Assembly: GCA_029261475.1 (NCBI GenBank)
Contig: JAJDBG010000015.1
Span: 1-45,594, forward strand
Direction of reading: 5' to 3'
Length of the DNA stretch: 45,594 bases
Source: Nitrospinaceae bacterium
GTDB lineage: Bacteria; Nitrospinota; Nitrospinia; Nitrospinales; VA-1
The translations under genes and the position numbers were made by a program. Shown here piece by piece: positions 1 to 8,587 of this stretch; the first letter of the stretch is position 1; each line of letters begins with the position of its first letter. The notes beneath the pieces were generated by a model. The model made no database searches. It saw only the letters and a list, made by a program, of their open reading frames with translations, and was not told where the DNA came from.

Positions 1-1
1 C

Positions 2-370
2 CTCGTTTTAAGCGCATTGTTGATGGCGGTGTGGCGACGCAAACCAACATCCAAAGTGACAATACATTCCGACCAGGGGAGCCAGTTTACAAGTTTGAAG
101 TGGCAAGCTTTCCTAAAAACACATAACAAGGAAGCAAGAATGAGTAGGCGAGGAAATAGATCTGCTAATGCAGTCGCGGAAAGTTTTTTCCACCTGCTAA
201 AAAGTGAGCGCATCCGACGAAAAACCTACGCCTCTCGCGAGGAAGCACGTCAAGACAAATTCAATTATATTGAACTGTTTTATAATCCGAAACGAAAACA
301 TGGTAAGAACGGTATGCTGTCTCCCATCGATTACGAACGACAGCAAAAAATGAAACTGCAAGGTGTCTAG
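2..370 (+). CDS. IS3-family transposase OrfB, C-terminal part (cut by window edge)
   Basis: This is the C-terminal third of an IS3-family DDE transposase (integrase core), which cuts and joins the insertion sequence ends. The frame is open to the left edge, so the true start lies outside the window; a TTG at 17 is only an internal codon. Visible family motifs are IHSDQGSQFTS, which holds the second catalytic Asp, followed by SRRGNRSANAVAESFFHLLKSE, where the Glu of AESFF is the catalytic Glu, and a C-terminal FNYIELFYNPKRKH segment. The stop at 368-370 lies inside the inverted repeat, as is usual for this family. The visible part shows no disruption. Identification as IS3 family is secure; the subgroup is not determined. 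Confidence 0.93.
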   Translation, partial: LVLSALLMAVWRRKPTSKVTIHSDQGSQFTSLKWQAFLKTHNKEARMSRRGNRSANAVAESFFHLLKSERIRRKTYASREEARQDKFNYIELFYNPKRKHGKNGMLSPIDYERQQKMKLQGV

Positions 371-388
371 AAAACCTGGGGCGTATCA
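365..388. repeat. Right terminal inverted repeat of the IS3-family element
   Basis: The segment beginning GTCTAGAAAACCTGGGGCG and ending TATCA overlaps the transposase stop codon. Read on the other strand it starts TGATACGCCCCAGG, the usual shape of IS3-family ends (TG followed by a GCCCC tract). The element therefore probably ends at or near 388. The left end is outside the window, so the repeat partner and the target duplication cannot be checked here. Confidence 0.7.
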
Positions 389-750
389 TTCCTTGAAAAA
401 TTGCCCTTTTCCCCCCATAACTCCAAGTATTAAACATATACAAACATCATACAAAAAAATATTAAGAGAGCATTCTCTCAAAAATTTAGACAAGAATATT
501 CATAAATAAGTTACCGCCCTTTACAAAATACATTCTATTTTGAAAAAACATTTCCTCGGAATTTGAAACACAACTCTTCTTTTTGATATACAAAAAATTA
601 TATTTTATGGAATAAAAGTGAAAAATAAGTCTCTTAATTGACTTAGAACTCACAACAATTACACAAACTATCCTTATAACGAAAAAGAATGCAACGCAAA
701 TATTTCTTAAGGTAATGTAAACCACTCGTTGGCCATATGGAGATTTAAGT
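389..750. other. AT-rich intergenic region, no gene recognised
   Basis: Between the IS end and the HD-GYP gene lies strongly AT-rich DNA without a credible coding frame. The open frame on the minus strand (486-725) is low-complexity and Phe/Ile-rich, with no family resemblance. A TTGACT at 638-643 has no properly spaced -10 box, so I cannot assign a promoter. Confidence 0.5.
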
Positions 751-2064
751 ATGAAGCCCTTGTTGCCTCATAATTTACAAGAGAATTTATCAAATGACCA
801 CATCTCCATATCATCCTTCGACATGGTCGCGTCTTTATCCACCGCCTTGGATTTAATCGACCCAAAACTCATCAATCACCACAAAAGAGTTTGCTATATA
901 GCGACAAGCCTTGCCTCTTTCATAGGGATCGCTCATGAAGATCTGCAAAAAGTTTACCTCGCATCTATCCTTCACGATATAGGAGCTATCGCTTTTGAGG
1001 ACCGGATGAAGTCCATTGAATTTGAATACGGGGGCGGCGCACACCACGGAATTTTAGGTGCCCGCTTATTGTCCGAATTTTCTCCATTTGCAAACCTGGC
1101 CCCCTTGGTTATGTTTCACCACACCAACTGGGGTTATGGCGAAGGTAAATACTCTTTGGGACAAAGCGTCCCCGACCTAAGTCACCTCATTCATCTTGCG
1201 GACAGAATTTCTATTTTGGTGGATGACCAAACACCAATCCTTTCCCAAATCACTTTAATAGAGAACGATATACTTGAACAGTCCGGCAAAATGTTTGCTC
1301 CCGAATTTGTAAAAGCCTTTCAAAAAATTGCAAGGAAAACAACTTTCTGGTTAGACCTTGCCTCGCCCAACATCGAATGGATTTTAGGAAGAAAATTTAG
1401 TTTTTTAAAAAATCAATTGGGCTGGGATGATTTGAACGATTGGTCTCGTTTTTTTGCTGTCATCATTGACACACGGTCCCGGTTCACGGCGACCCACTCC
1501 AGTGGAGTAGCGGCCGCCGCACAAAAACTGGCTCGAATATTTAATTTCACAGACCTTGATTGCAAAAAAATGAAAATTGCTGGCCATCTGCATGATATTG
1601 GCAAATTGACTATTCCTAATTCCATTTTGGAAAAAGAAAGTGCGCTAAATAAAGATGAATGGCGAATTGTACAAGCACATTCTTATTACACTCATTCTAT
1701 TTTAGACAAGATCAAGGGTTTTGAACAAATAGCCCAATGGGCCTCCAATCACCACGAAACCCTTGATGGAGCAGGCTATCCTTTTGGATACTCCGCTGAT
1801 GAGTTAACCATAGGTTCCAGAATCATGATGGTGGCTGATATTTTTACAGCATTGGCTGAGGACCGCCCCTACCGAAAAGGACTCAACGAACAAAAAATAC
1901 ATGGATTCTTTTTTGAATGCATTCAAAAAAAGAAACTCGATTCCCTTGTGGTAGAGGCCTTGTTTGATAATTATAAAATCATGAACGATATACGAATAGG
2001 TGCACAGGTTGAAGAAACCGAAAGACTTCAGAAGTTTTGGAAAACCGCTACTTCTCAGAATTAA
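751..2064 (+). CDS. Tandem-HD, HD-GYP family c-di-GMP phosphodiesterase
   Basis: A soluble 437-residue protein with two HD-type domains. The C-terminal one (about residues 240-430) is a complete HD-GYP domain: ATHSSG, HDIGKL at 281-286, the AHSYYTH metal-ligand helix, HHETLDGAGYP at 334-344 and ADIFTALAEDRPYRKG. It is expected to hydrolyse c-di-GMP with a di- or trimetal centre. The N-terminal domain (about 25-160) keeps HDIGA at 75-79 and paired histidines, but has HHTNWGYGEG where HHxxxDGxGYP belongs, so it is probably degenerate or regulatory. No receiver or membrane segment is seen. The ATG is preceded by GGAG at a workable distance. Its position beside chemoreceptor and flagellar genes fits control of the motile/sessile switch; this is inferred. 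Confidence 0.9.
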   Translation: MKPLLPHNLQENLSNDHISISSFDMVASLSTALDLIDPKLINHHKRVCYIATSLASFIGIAHEDLQKVYLASILHDIGAIAFEDRMKSIEFEYGGGAHHGILGARLLSEFSPFANLAPLVMFHHTNWGYGEGKYSLGQSVPDLSHLIHLADRISILVDDQTPILSQITLIENDILEQSGKMFAPEFVKAFQKIARKTTFWLDLASPNIEWILGRKFSFLKNQLGWDDLNDWSRFFAVIIDTRSRFTATHSSGVAAAAQKLARIFNFTDLDCKKMKIAGHLHDIGKLTIPNSILEKESALNKDEWRIVQAHSYYTHSILDKIKGFEQIAQWASNHHETLDGAGYPFGYSADELTIGSRIMMVADIFTALAEDRPYRKGLNEQKIHGFFFECIQKKKLDSLVVEALFDNYKIMNDIRIGAQVEETERLQKFWKTATSQN

Positions 2065-2189
2065 AATCCAGTTGTGAATGAATAACAGATCAAATAAGTA
2101 TCTTAATATTTACATCAACTAATTTTTAAAATCTAATCAGGCGCACTTAAAAATGAGCACACAGCTGTAAATTTTTTGGAGAAACTAAA

Positions 2190-2726
2190 ATGGGCGTACT
2201 TTATGGAAATACTCAATTAACGGGAAAAGAGAGATTTTTTAAAGACATCATAGTGTCAAAAACTGATCTGCAGGGAAAGCTCACTTATGCAAACCGTACT
2301 TTTCTTGAAATTGCAGGATTTCCGGATGAAAAATCCTGCTTGGGCCAACCTCACAATCTGATTAGACATCCCGACATGCCGCGGTCGGTATTCTATTTAC
2401 TATGGCAAACCCTTCAAAACGACGAAGAAATATTCGCTTATGTTATCAATCGAGCACTCAACGGGGATCATTATTGGGTATTGGCTCATGTGACACCCAG
2501 CCACGACATGAACAACAATATTGTTGGGTATCACTCCAACCGCCGTATCCCTAATAAACAGACATTGAATGAGAACATCATTCCTCTGTACAAGGATTTA
2601 CTGAGAATAGAAAAATCATGCTCTAACCCTCAAAAGGGCATGGAAAAAGCATTTCAAACAGTGGTCGACCTTTTAGACGATGCCAAGCTAGGCTACAACG
2701 AATTTATATTTTCACTGGGAGTATAA
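2190..2726 (+). CDS. PAS-domain redox/oxygen sensor, Aer-like N-terminal module
   Basis: A 178-residue protein that is essentially one PAS domain (residues about 15-125) with a short helical tail. It matches the N-terminal sensory part of Aer-type aerotaxis receptors: LTYANRTFLEIAGF, then the characteristic LIRHPDMPRSVFYLLW segment, and YWVLAHVTP. In Aer this domain binds FAD and reports redox state. Here the gene stops before any HAMP or signalling region, and the next gene, starting 3 bases after the stop, supplies a chemoreceptor signalling domain. The two probably work as a split receptor. A GGAG ribosome site precedes the ATG. FAD binding is inferred from the family, not shown. Confidence 0.88.
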   Translation: MGVLYGNTQLTGKERFFKDIIVSKTDLQGKLTYANRTFLEIAGFPDEKSCLGQPHNLIRHPDMPRSVFYLLWQTLQNDEEIFAYVINRALNGDHYWVLAHVTPSHDMNNNIVGYHSNRRIPNKQTLNENIIPLYKDLLRIEKSCSNPQKGMEKAFQTVVDLLDDAKLGYNEFIFSLGV

Positions 2727-2729
2727 AAA

Positions 2730-3935
2730 ATGAACCAACTATTAATACCTAATGAGAAATTGAATCTTCCAACAAGTGACTCTTCACTTGAAAATAACGA
2801 CCAAGTGGAAATTGAAAATGCCTTAAATGTCATTAAAAAGATATGCTCTGGTAATTTTGAAGTACGCATAACCAATATCACTTCGAAGGGTCCATTAGGG
2901 GAATTACTCAACACAGTAAATGACCTTGTCGATCGCTGTGATGCTTATATTCGTGAATCAAAAGCCTGTATGGAGCATGTCAATCACAATCAATATTACC
3001 GAAAAATTATTGAAACCAACATGGAAGGATCTTTTCTCGTCGCCAGTAAAACAATCAATGAAGCTCTTCTGGCTATGCAAAAAAAATCCGGACAATTCAA
3101 AGAATTAACCGATCACTTTGAAGACACTGTCAAAACCTCAATGGAAACGATTGTCAGCTCTTCTTTTGAATTGAACAGTTCTTCAAAAATAATGGAAGGA
3201 CTGGCGACAGACACCAGCGAGCAGGCAGGCACGATAGCCGATGGTGCGAATGAATCCTCTTGCAATGTGCAAACGGTAGCCGCGGCATCAGAAGAACTCT
3301 CAGCTTCCATCAACGAAATCAGCCAGCAGATCATTTTAACAAATAAAATTGTCAGTGAAACCACCCAGACAACCAATGATACAACCGATAGAGTGAGCAA
3401 ACTGCAAACGGCTGGGAAAAAAATTAGCGGTGCTGTTGAGATCATTCAAAAAATTGCAAAACAAACGAACCTTTTAGCTTTGAATGCAACCATCGAAGCA
3501 TCGCGTGCGGGGGAAGCGGGAAAAGGTTTTGCCGTTGTTGCGAATGAGGTGAAAAATCTTGCAAAGCAAACGGCTGAAGCAACAGAAGAAATTCGCGGCT
3601 ACGTAACCAATATTGAATCTGCCATCGACGGAACACAAGCAAGTATTGTAGAAATTTCAAACAAGGTCGATGACATCAGCGCATCAAACACTTCTGTATC
3701 TGCCGCAGTCGAAGAACAAGGAGCGGCTACAAATGAAATCGCCAGAAATATTGAGCAAACTTCAGCAAGAATAAAAGAAATGACCTCAAACATCATTGAA
3801 GTATCCAGTTCGGCAGAACATGTTGGCAAGGTTGCCACTCAAGTCAACGATGCCGCTACGAACCTTTCCACACAATCCGATATCCTGCAATCCGCAGTTA
3901 AAACCTATTTGGATGAAGCTAGATCTGCTATTTAG
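2730..3935 (+). CDS. Soluble methyl-accepting chemotaxis protein
   Basis: A 401-residue cytoplasmic chemoreceptor. No membrane segment or periplasmic domain is visible. Residues about 25-115 look HAMP-like or linker-like, followed by a long coiled-coil signalling domain. The hairpin tip that binds CheW and CheA is canonical at about 239-273 (IAKQTNLLALNATIEASRAG, then GKGFAVVANEVKNLA). Ala/Ser/Glu-rich helices on both sides carry likely methylation sites. It starts 3 bases after the PAS gene and is almost certainly co-transcribed with it. Together they reproduce the order PAS, HAMP-like, signalling domain of Aer as two polypeptides. No C-terminal CheR/CheB-binding pentapeptide is present (it ends DEARSAI). 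A strong bidirectional terminator follows. Confidence 0.93.
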   Translation: MNQLLIPNEKLNLPTSDSSLENNDQVEIENALNVIKKICSGNFEVRITNITSKGPLGELLNTVNDLVDRCDAYIRESKACMEHVNHNQYYRKIIETNMEGSFLVASKTINEALLAMQKKSGQFKELTDHFEDTVKTSMETIVSSSFELNSSSKIMEGLATDTSEQAGTIADGANESSCNVQTVAAASEELSASINEISQQIILTNKIVSETTQTTNDTTDRVSKLQTAGKKISGAVEIIQKIAKQTNLLALNATIEASRAGEAGKGFAVVANEVKNLAKQTAEATEEIRGYVTNIESAIDGTQASIVEISNKVDDISASNTSVSAAVEEQGAATNEIARNIEQTSARIKEMTSNIIEVSSSAEHVGKVATQVNDAATNLSTQSDILQSAVKTYLDEARSAI

Positions 3936-3990
3936 ATAGCGCGCGCTGGGCATTTTTCACGCAAGATAAAAGATAAGGGAAAATTGGCAC

Positions 3991-4027
3991 AAAAAAAAAA
4001 GCCCCCGGAAAAATCCGGGGGCTTTTA
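3991..4027. terminator. Bidirectional rho-independent terminator
   Basis: A perfect 9-bp stem, GCCCCCGGA at 4001-4009 and TCCGGGGGC at 4014-4022, has an AAAA loop. Ten A residues precede it and a T-rich run follows, so it can terminate both the chemoreceptor transcript (plus) and the fliE transcript (minus), which converge here. Confidence 0.92.
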
Positions 4028-4047
4028 ATTTTGGAGAGAAGCTATTC

Positions 4048-4365
4048 CTAAACCTGCATTCGCATGACTTCCTGGTAAGCTTCCACAATCTTATTACGCA
4101 CCTGCATTGTTAAGCGGAACGCTAGATCGGCTTTACCAACGGCGATCATCGTCTCATGAATATTGCCCGTCTTCCCTGTGGCAAAATCTTCAATCGCAGT
4201 GTCAGCCTGTTTCTGCAGGTCGTTTACTTTCTGTAAGGATTCCGAAAGGGTATCCGCAAAATTCGCGCCTCCTTCGGCTCCATCAGCAGGATTGGACTGG
4301 GCTGGTTTAGTAGCCCCGACTCCCTGCAACCCTTTTAAACTCGATTGTAATGTGATGTCGTTCAT
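4048..4365 (-). CDS. fliE: Flagellar hook-basal body protein FliE
   Basis: A small basal-body protein of about 105 residues that links the MS ring to the proximal rod and is exported by the flagellar type III apparatus. The C-terminal half is diagnostic: FADTLSESLQKVNDLQKQAD, then ETMIAVGKADLAFRLTMQVRNKIVEAYQEVMRMQV, ending at the protein terminus as in other FliE. The open frame reaches back to a TTG at 4374, but the ATG at 4365 gives the usual MNDI-type start. It lies downstream of flgB on the same strand. In most genomes flgC sits between the two; here only about 170 bases separate them and flgC is absent. A candidate promoter of its own lies at 4496-4524. Confidence 0.93.
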   Translation of the reverse strand: MNDITLQSSLKGLQGVGATKPAQSNPADGAEGGANFADTLSESLQKVNDLQKQADTAIEDFATGKTGNIHETMIAVGKADLAFRLTMQVRNKIVEAYQEVMRMQV

Positions 4366-4495
4366 TTTATGCAACCATCAATCATCATTATTTTTAAATA
4401 CCTTAGTAGAATGGATACGCCAAGCTATAAACGAAGCTTTCACGCCTCTTTCGAGAACCTAAAATCCTTCTATCAGCCTACCACTACTTGTCTAT

Positions 4496-4524
4496 AATCT
4501 AGAATGTTCTGCCTTTATTGTCAA
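4496..4524 (-). promoter_or_regulatory. Candidate sigma-70 promoter for fliE
   Basis: On the minus strand TTGACA (4519-4524) and TAGATT (4496-4501) are separated by exactly 17 bases, in the flgB-fliE gap about 130 bases upstream of the fliE ATG. Spacing and -35 are ideal, the -10 is moderate. This suggests fliE can be expressed independently of flgB. Confidence 0.5.
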
Positions 4525-4536
4525 TGATTAAAACCA

Positions 4537-4959
4537 TTATTGAGCTTGCTCTGTAACCGCCGCTCTTATGGTTGACCCGCGCTTCATCATCAATGCAACT
4601 GTGGCATTGTATTTAATTTGGTTTTCAGCAAGTTTTGCCATTTCATTATCAACATTAACATTATTGCCGTTGGATTTTGCCGCATCAACTTCTTCAAAAA
4701 CATCCGCTTCCAAATTTTTGATCCCTTCGTTCGATGGCCCCATGTGTTTGGCATTGGTTGAATTCATACTCACCTTGCCATCGGTATTCAGCACGCTTCT
4801 CAATTGAGCCCCAAAATCCAGGTCGTGAGCTTTAAAATCAGGTGTCTCAGCATTTGAAAGGTTACTGGAAATCAACATATGACGTTGTGAATTGAAATCC
4901 AGGCTCTTTTTCATTATAGCCGGAGCATTATCTGAAAATAATAATTTGTCAATAAGCAT
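4537..4959 (-). CDS. flgB: Flagellar basal-body rod protein FlgB
   Basis: A proximal-rod subunit of the flagellar basal body, about 140 residues. The N-terminal rod motif is clear: RHMLISSNLSNAETPDFKAHDLDF (the ANNLANxxTPGF-type signature of axial proteins). The C-terminal helix NVDNEMAKLAENQIKYNATVALM is also typical of FlgB. The frame extends to a TTG at 4965, but the ATG at 4959 has AAGGAG seven bases upstream and is preferred. A sigma-54 promoter lies just upstream (4985-5000). FlgC, the usual next gene, is missing between flgB and fliE. Confidence 0.93.
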   Translation of the reverse strand: MLIDKLLFSDNAPAIMKKSLDFNSQRHMLISSNLSNAETPDFKAHDLDFGAQLRSVLNTDGKVSMNSTNAKHMGPSNEGIKNLEADVFEEVDAAKSNGNNVNVDNEMAKLAENQIKYNATVALMMKRGSTIRAAVTEQAQ

Positions 4960-4984
4960 AAGCAATCTCCTTTTCCACTAATAA

Positions 4985-5000
4985 AGCAAGTTGTATGCCA
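4985..5000 (-). promoter_or_regulatory. Sigma-54 (-24/-12) promoter of flgB
   Basis: The minus strand reads TGGCATACAACTTGCT. This matches the RpoN consensus TGGCAYR-N4-TTGCW with correct GG to GC spacing. A start about 12 bases downstream would leave a short leader containing the flgB ribosome site and then the ATG at 4959. A sigma-54 activator gene is transcribed divergently right beside it, which strengthens the call. Confidence 0.8.
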
Positions 5001-5219
5001 TAGCAAAACAGCTTATTTACTCAAATGATATTTCGGCATAAAGTATTTAAAACATTAGACTTATTTAATATTTAACTCTAGAAGTGAAAATATCTGATTC
5101 CTTCCACAGAGGGAAATTATTACCTTTTTATGGTGGTAATTTTGACGCTATCCATATTCTTCCAATAAAAAATCATATCTACCCAATTTTATGTAAATTT
5201 ATTATAATCAATTATGTAA

Positions 5220-8093
5220 GTGAATTTCCAACAACATCAAAAGTGCTCAAATATGCCTTCAGAATTAGAAAAATTGAACCAAACCCTGAAAGAGTTTGGC
5301 AAGGAAAACCTATCCGATATTCTGCATTACACGGCGACGGGTTTGAAAAGTATATACAATTGCCGTTTTTTGAGGATTTACTTGGAGGATTTATACGAAG
5401 GACTGCTGATCTGCCAGTATGTCGCGGGTGACAATCCTTCAGAGGAACAACCTGTGACTCAATTCATTGCGCCTCAAAAATCTCTGATGGTGCGTTCTTT
5501 TTTTGAAAATGAACTCATTGTGTCCTGGAACTCCAAGCGACACTCAAACGACAATGGCGACCCTTTCGACAAATTATTGGGTGTGAAAAGTTCTGCTATT
5601 TTCCCAATCACTCATCAATTACGCCCCATTGGAACTCTGAGTCTGGACTGGCAGGAGGATGGAACTTTTCTAAATAATGATCAAATTCAAGAAATACAGG
5701 TCTTCCTTTCGGAAAACAGCGCAATCATTGATCGCGCCAAGCGTTTTCATCAGCAAATTTCATTTTCCAATCATCTTGATCTGGCACGAAAGAAGGAAGC
5801 CGCCTGGCGGATGGTAAGATCGGCCGTCAAACTGATCGACAATCTTTCACTGGCTTCGGTACTCGTCCCCTCTTCCACTCAAAACCCGAACACTCATTCT
5901 CAAACGCCCTCTGACTGGTTGGAAGTCATGGCGGTTTTTTCAAAGGACAAGAACGATGCCCTTGTATACGGGAATAAGGATCAAATCAGCATCGCCAATA
6001 ACGAAAATTTGATCAACCGCATTGTGAAGTACGACCCCGAGCGAGGTCTGATCGCGCGGGAACCGGGCAAAGATTCTATTTTGATCGAAAACATTGCAGA
6101 CGAAGATTTTGCAAGAAAAGAGATCGCCCAAAAAATAAACCTTGTGTCACTTTATCAATTTCCACGCTTCGATGCCAAAACGAGACAATTCATTTGCGCT
6201 GTAAATTATTACACCAACACACCTCACGAATTCACAGAATTCGAAAAGCGCCTTCTCAGCGATCATGCTTCAATGATAGAGCAAATGATTGTGGAAAAAA
6301 CCCCAGAGCGTGTCGAGATTCAAATTCTATCTGAAATAGAAGAACTGCTCTCTGATGACAAGGACACACTCCAAAATTTTCTTCATAAAATCCTCGATAA
6401 AGTATCCGAACTCATTGGAGCCGCCAGCGGCTCCGTTGCAATTTTACAAATCATTGATGGCAAGCGTTGGCTCGTCGTAGAAACCGACGATGGTAAATTG
6501 ATCGGTGCCAAATCGCGTGGCTGGATAAAGAAAAAAAAGATCCCCCTCCTTCCCGTTGGCGGTGAAGAACTGTCCATGGAACAACGTTCGCTAAATGGAT
6601 ACTGCGCCCATATAGCGCGCCCCGTTCTCGCAAACGACGTGCTCGATATAGAGCAGACAAAAGGATTTTACAAAAATATTTCACCTACCGTTCGTTCCGA
6701 ACTTGCTGTTCCCATCATATACGGCAGTCATGTCATTGGTGTCATCACACAGGATAGTTTTCGCAAACACTCCTTCACCGAAGAACATAAACGGATACTC
6801 CAAATCATCGCCAGCTTGATCAGCCAGAAAGTTTACAACCGAATACAAATTGAGGATTTAAAACTGGAGACCATTCAAGTACGGCGGGATATTGAATATC
6901 GCGATCCCAAAGTATCCTCCTACCATTTTGGCAACGTCATCGGTAAAAGTTCAAAAGTTCACCGTCTTGTTCGTCAGATCGACATCGTCGTCGAGTCCAC
7001 CTGCCGGCGAATGTTAAATTGGGATGAAGGAAAGAAAGCAGAATCCATCATGGGTCTCCCCTGCTTGTTGATACAGGGTCCCACAGGAACAGGCAAAGAA
7101 TTTTTCTTCAACAACATCTACTCTCGCATTTCAGAAATTTTCCAAAAAGCAAAAGGAATCCATTTCAAAACTCCGTTAAGAAAAACCAATATCGCCGCAT
7201 ACAGTGGAGAATTGACCTACTCAGAATTATTCGGGCACGCCAAAGGCGCGTTCACCGGAGCAGAATTCCAACGCAGGGGCATTTTGGAAGAAGCCGATGG
7301 AGGCGTCGTCTTTTTGGATGAAATTGGTGATGCCGATCCAAAAACTCAAGTTCAATTATTACGTTTTCTCGACACTGGCGTGTTCATGCGATTGGGAGAA
7401 AACCAGCCACGCTACTCGCGCATATTTCTCATCGCCGCAACCAATAAAAATCTGCGCGAAGAAATTGAAAAAGGAAACTTTCGAGAAGATTTATTTCAAC
7501 GACTGAATGCTCTCGGATTCCACATACCCAGCCTGAACGACCGCAGGGAAGATATCGAAGATCTCGCCACTCATTTTCTGGGAATACTGGAACAAACCTA
7601 TCGCAAAGATGAAACGACGAACCCTTTGAAAATCGAACAAAGTGCGATCGAGTATCTCAACACCTACTCTTACCGGGGAAATGTCCGGGAACTGAAAAAC
7701 ATTCTTCTTCGGGCCATGCTCTTCTGCCAGAATGGCATCATATCATTCGAAGATGTGGTCGCCTCCTGCCAGGTCGACCCAAAACCACAAACAACAATAG
7801 AACCATCAACAACAGAAATCACAATTCTTGATCGCCTTGAATCAGGTACCGGTGATTTCTGGAGTGAAATTCACCAACCTTTCAAACAAAATAAAATCAC
7901 AAGGGAAACCGTTTTGTCCATTTACAATACAGCTAAAGGCCGTTACCACGCCAACCTGCCAGGGCTCGCACTAAAACTTCGAGCCGTATCTCAAGGAATT
8001 GACAGCAACCCAGAGGACCGGAGGAAATTTTTGAGTTTCAAAAATTTTCTCTACAAAACAATACGGATCACTCAAGATTCAATTTCAGGCTGA
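5220..8093 (+). CDS. Sigma-54-dependent transcriptional activator with GAF domains
   Basis: A 957-residue bacterial enhancer-binding protein. The N-terminal 600 residues look like two or three GAF-type sensory domains (about 30-165, 220-370 and 390-555). The AAA+ core follows: Walker A GPTGTGKE at about 620, the sigma-54 contact loop GAFTGA at about 676 (ELFGHAKGAFTGA), Walker B VVFLDEIGD at about 696, and the sensor/arginine-finger segment FREDLFQRLN. The C-terminal tail (about 850-957) does not look like a normal Fis-type helix-turn-helix, so DNA binding is uncertain. The frame opens at GTG 5220; an ATG at 5253 (MPSELEKL) is an equally good start, and neither has a strong ribosome site. It is divergent from the flgB promoter, suggesting flagellar control. 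Confidence 0.9.
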   Translation: MNFQQHQKCSNMPSELEKLNQTLKEFGKENLSDILHYTATGLKSIYNCRFLRIYLEDLYEGLLICQYVAGDNPSEEQPVTQFIAPQKSLMVRSFFENELIVSWNSKRHSNDNGDPFDKLLGVKSSAIFPITHQLRPIGTLSLDWQEDGTFLNNDQIQEIQVFLSENSAIIDRAKRFHQQISFSNHLDLARKKEAAWRMVRSAVKLIDNLSLASVLVPSSTQNPNTHSQTPSDWLEVMAVFSKDKNDALVYGNKDQISIANNENLINRIVKYDPERGLIAREPGKDSILIENIADEDFARKEIAQKINLVSLYQFPRFDAKTRQFICAVNYYTNTPHEFTEFEKRLLSDHASMIEQMIVEKTPERVEIQILSEIEELLSDDKDTLQNFLHKILDKVSELIGAASGSVAILQIIDGKRWLVVETDDGKLIGAKSRGWIKKKKIPLLPVGGEELSMEQRSLNGYCAHIARPVLANDVLDIEQTKGFYKNISPTVRSELAVPIIYGSHVIGVITQDSFRKHSFTEEHKRILQIIASLISQKVYNRIQIEDLKLETIQVRRDIEYRDPKVSSYHFGNVIGKSSKVHRLVRQIDIVVESTCRRMLNWDEGKKAESIMGLPCLLIQGPTGTGKEFFFNNIYSRISEIFQKAKGIHFKTPLRKTNIAAYSGELTYSELFGHAKGAFTGAEFQRRGILEEADGGVVFLDEIGDADPKTQVQLLRFLDTGVFMRLGENQPRYSRIFLIAATNKNLREEIEKGNFREDLFQRLNALGFHIPSLNDRREDIEDLATHFLGILEQTYRKDETTNPLKIEQSAIEYLNTYSYRGNVRELKNILLRAMLFCQNGIISFEDVVASCQVDPKPQTTIEPSTTEITILDRLESGTGDFWSEIHQPFKQNKITRETVLSIYNTAKGRYHANLPGLALKLRAVSQGIDSNPEDRRKFLSFKNFLYKTIRITQDSISG

Positions 8094-8150
8094 ATGTTTT
8101 AAAATATAAATCAAGAACGCTCCGCTTTAAAAAAATCAAGGGGTCTCTCT

Positions 8151-8513
8151 ATGAAAAATATTTTTGTCCTTTTTTTGATGCTGTTCCTTATTTTTACATC
8201 CAGCTGTTCCAACGATTTTAAAGAGGGAGCCGAGGCTTACGAACGAAAAGATTACAAGGCCGCCTTTGAAAAATGGAAACCATTGGCAGAAGAAGGCCAC
8301 GACGATGCCCAATACAAAATGGGACGACTGTACCGAGAAGGACATGGTGTCGATAAAGACTATGTTGAAGCCTATAAATGGTATGCCATTGTCGCTAAAA
8401 AGGGATACGGTGGTGGCCACCGATACATGAACACCATCAAAAAATACATGTCCTCCAATGAAATTGAAAAAGCTCAAAAATTGGCCGAAGAATGGATGGA
8501 GAAACACAAATAA
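8151..8513 (+). CDS. Small Sel1-repeat lipoprotein
   Basis: A 120-residue secreted lipoprotein. The signal peptide is followed by a lipobox ending at Cys (FTSSC, about residue 19), so it should be lipid-anchored in the envelope. The mature part holds one or two Sel1-like (TPR-type) repeats: AYERKDYKAAFEKWKPLAEE, and GRLYREGHGVDKDYVEAYKWY with the usual AQYKMG. Such repeats mediate protein contacts; no enzymatic function is visible. AAGGGG lies at a good distance before the ATG. It stands alone between the sigma-54 activator and the microprotein gene. Confidence 0.85.
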   Translation: MKNIFVLFLMLFLIFTSSCSNDFKEGAEAYERKDYKAAFEKWKPLAEEGHDDAQYKMGRLYREGHGVDKDYVEAYKWYAIVAKKGYGGGHRYMNTIKKYMSSNEIEKAQKLAEEWMEKHK

Positions 8514-8587
8514 AATATAACAAAAGTAACCAATCAAATTCCCGTTTGTAGCCCACCGGACAAATTCGAAAGGATTTTTATTAGCAT

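Noticed and set aside
5084-5431. A 115-codon plus frame before the sigma-54 activator
   Set aside because: It overlaps the activator in another phase and shows no domain; the activator frame is coherent from residue 1 of its GAF region.
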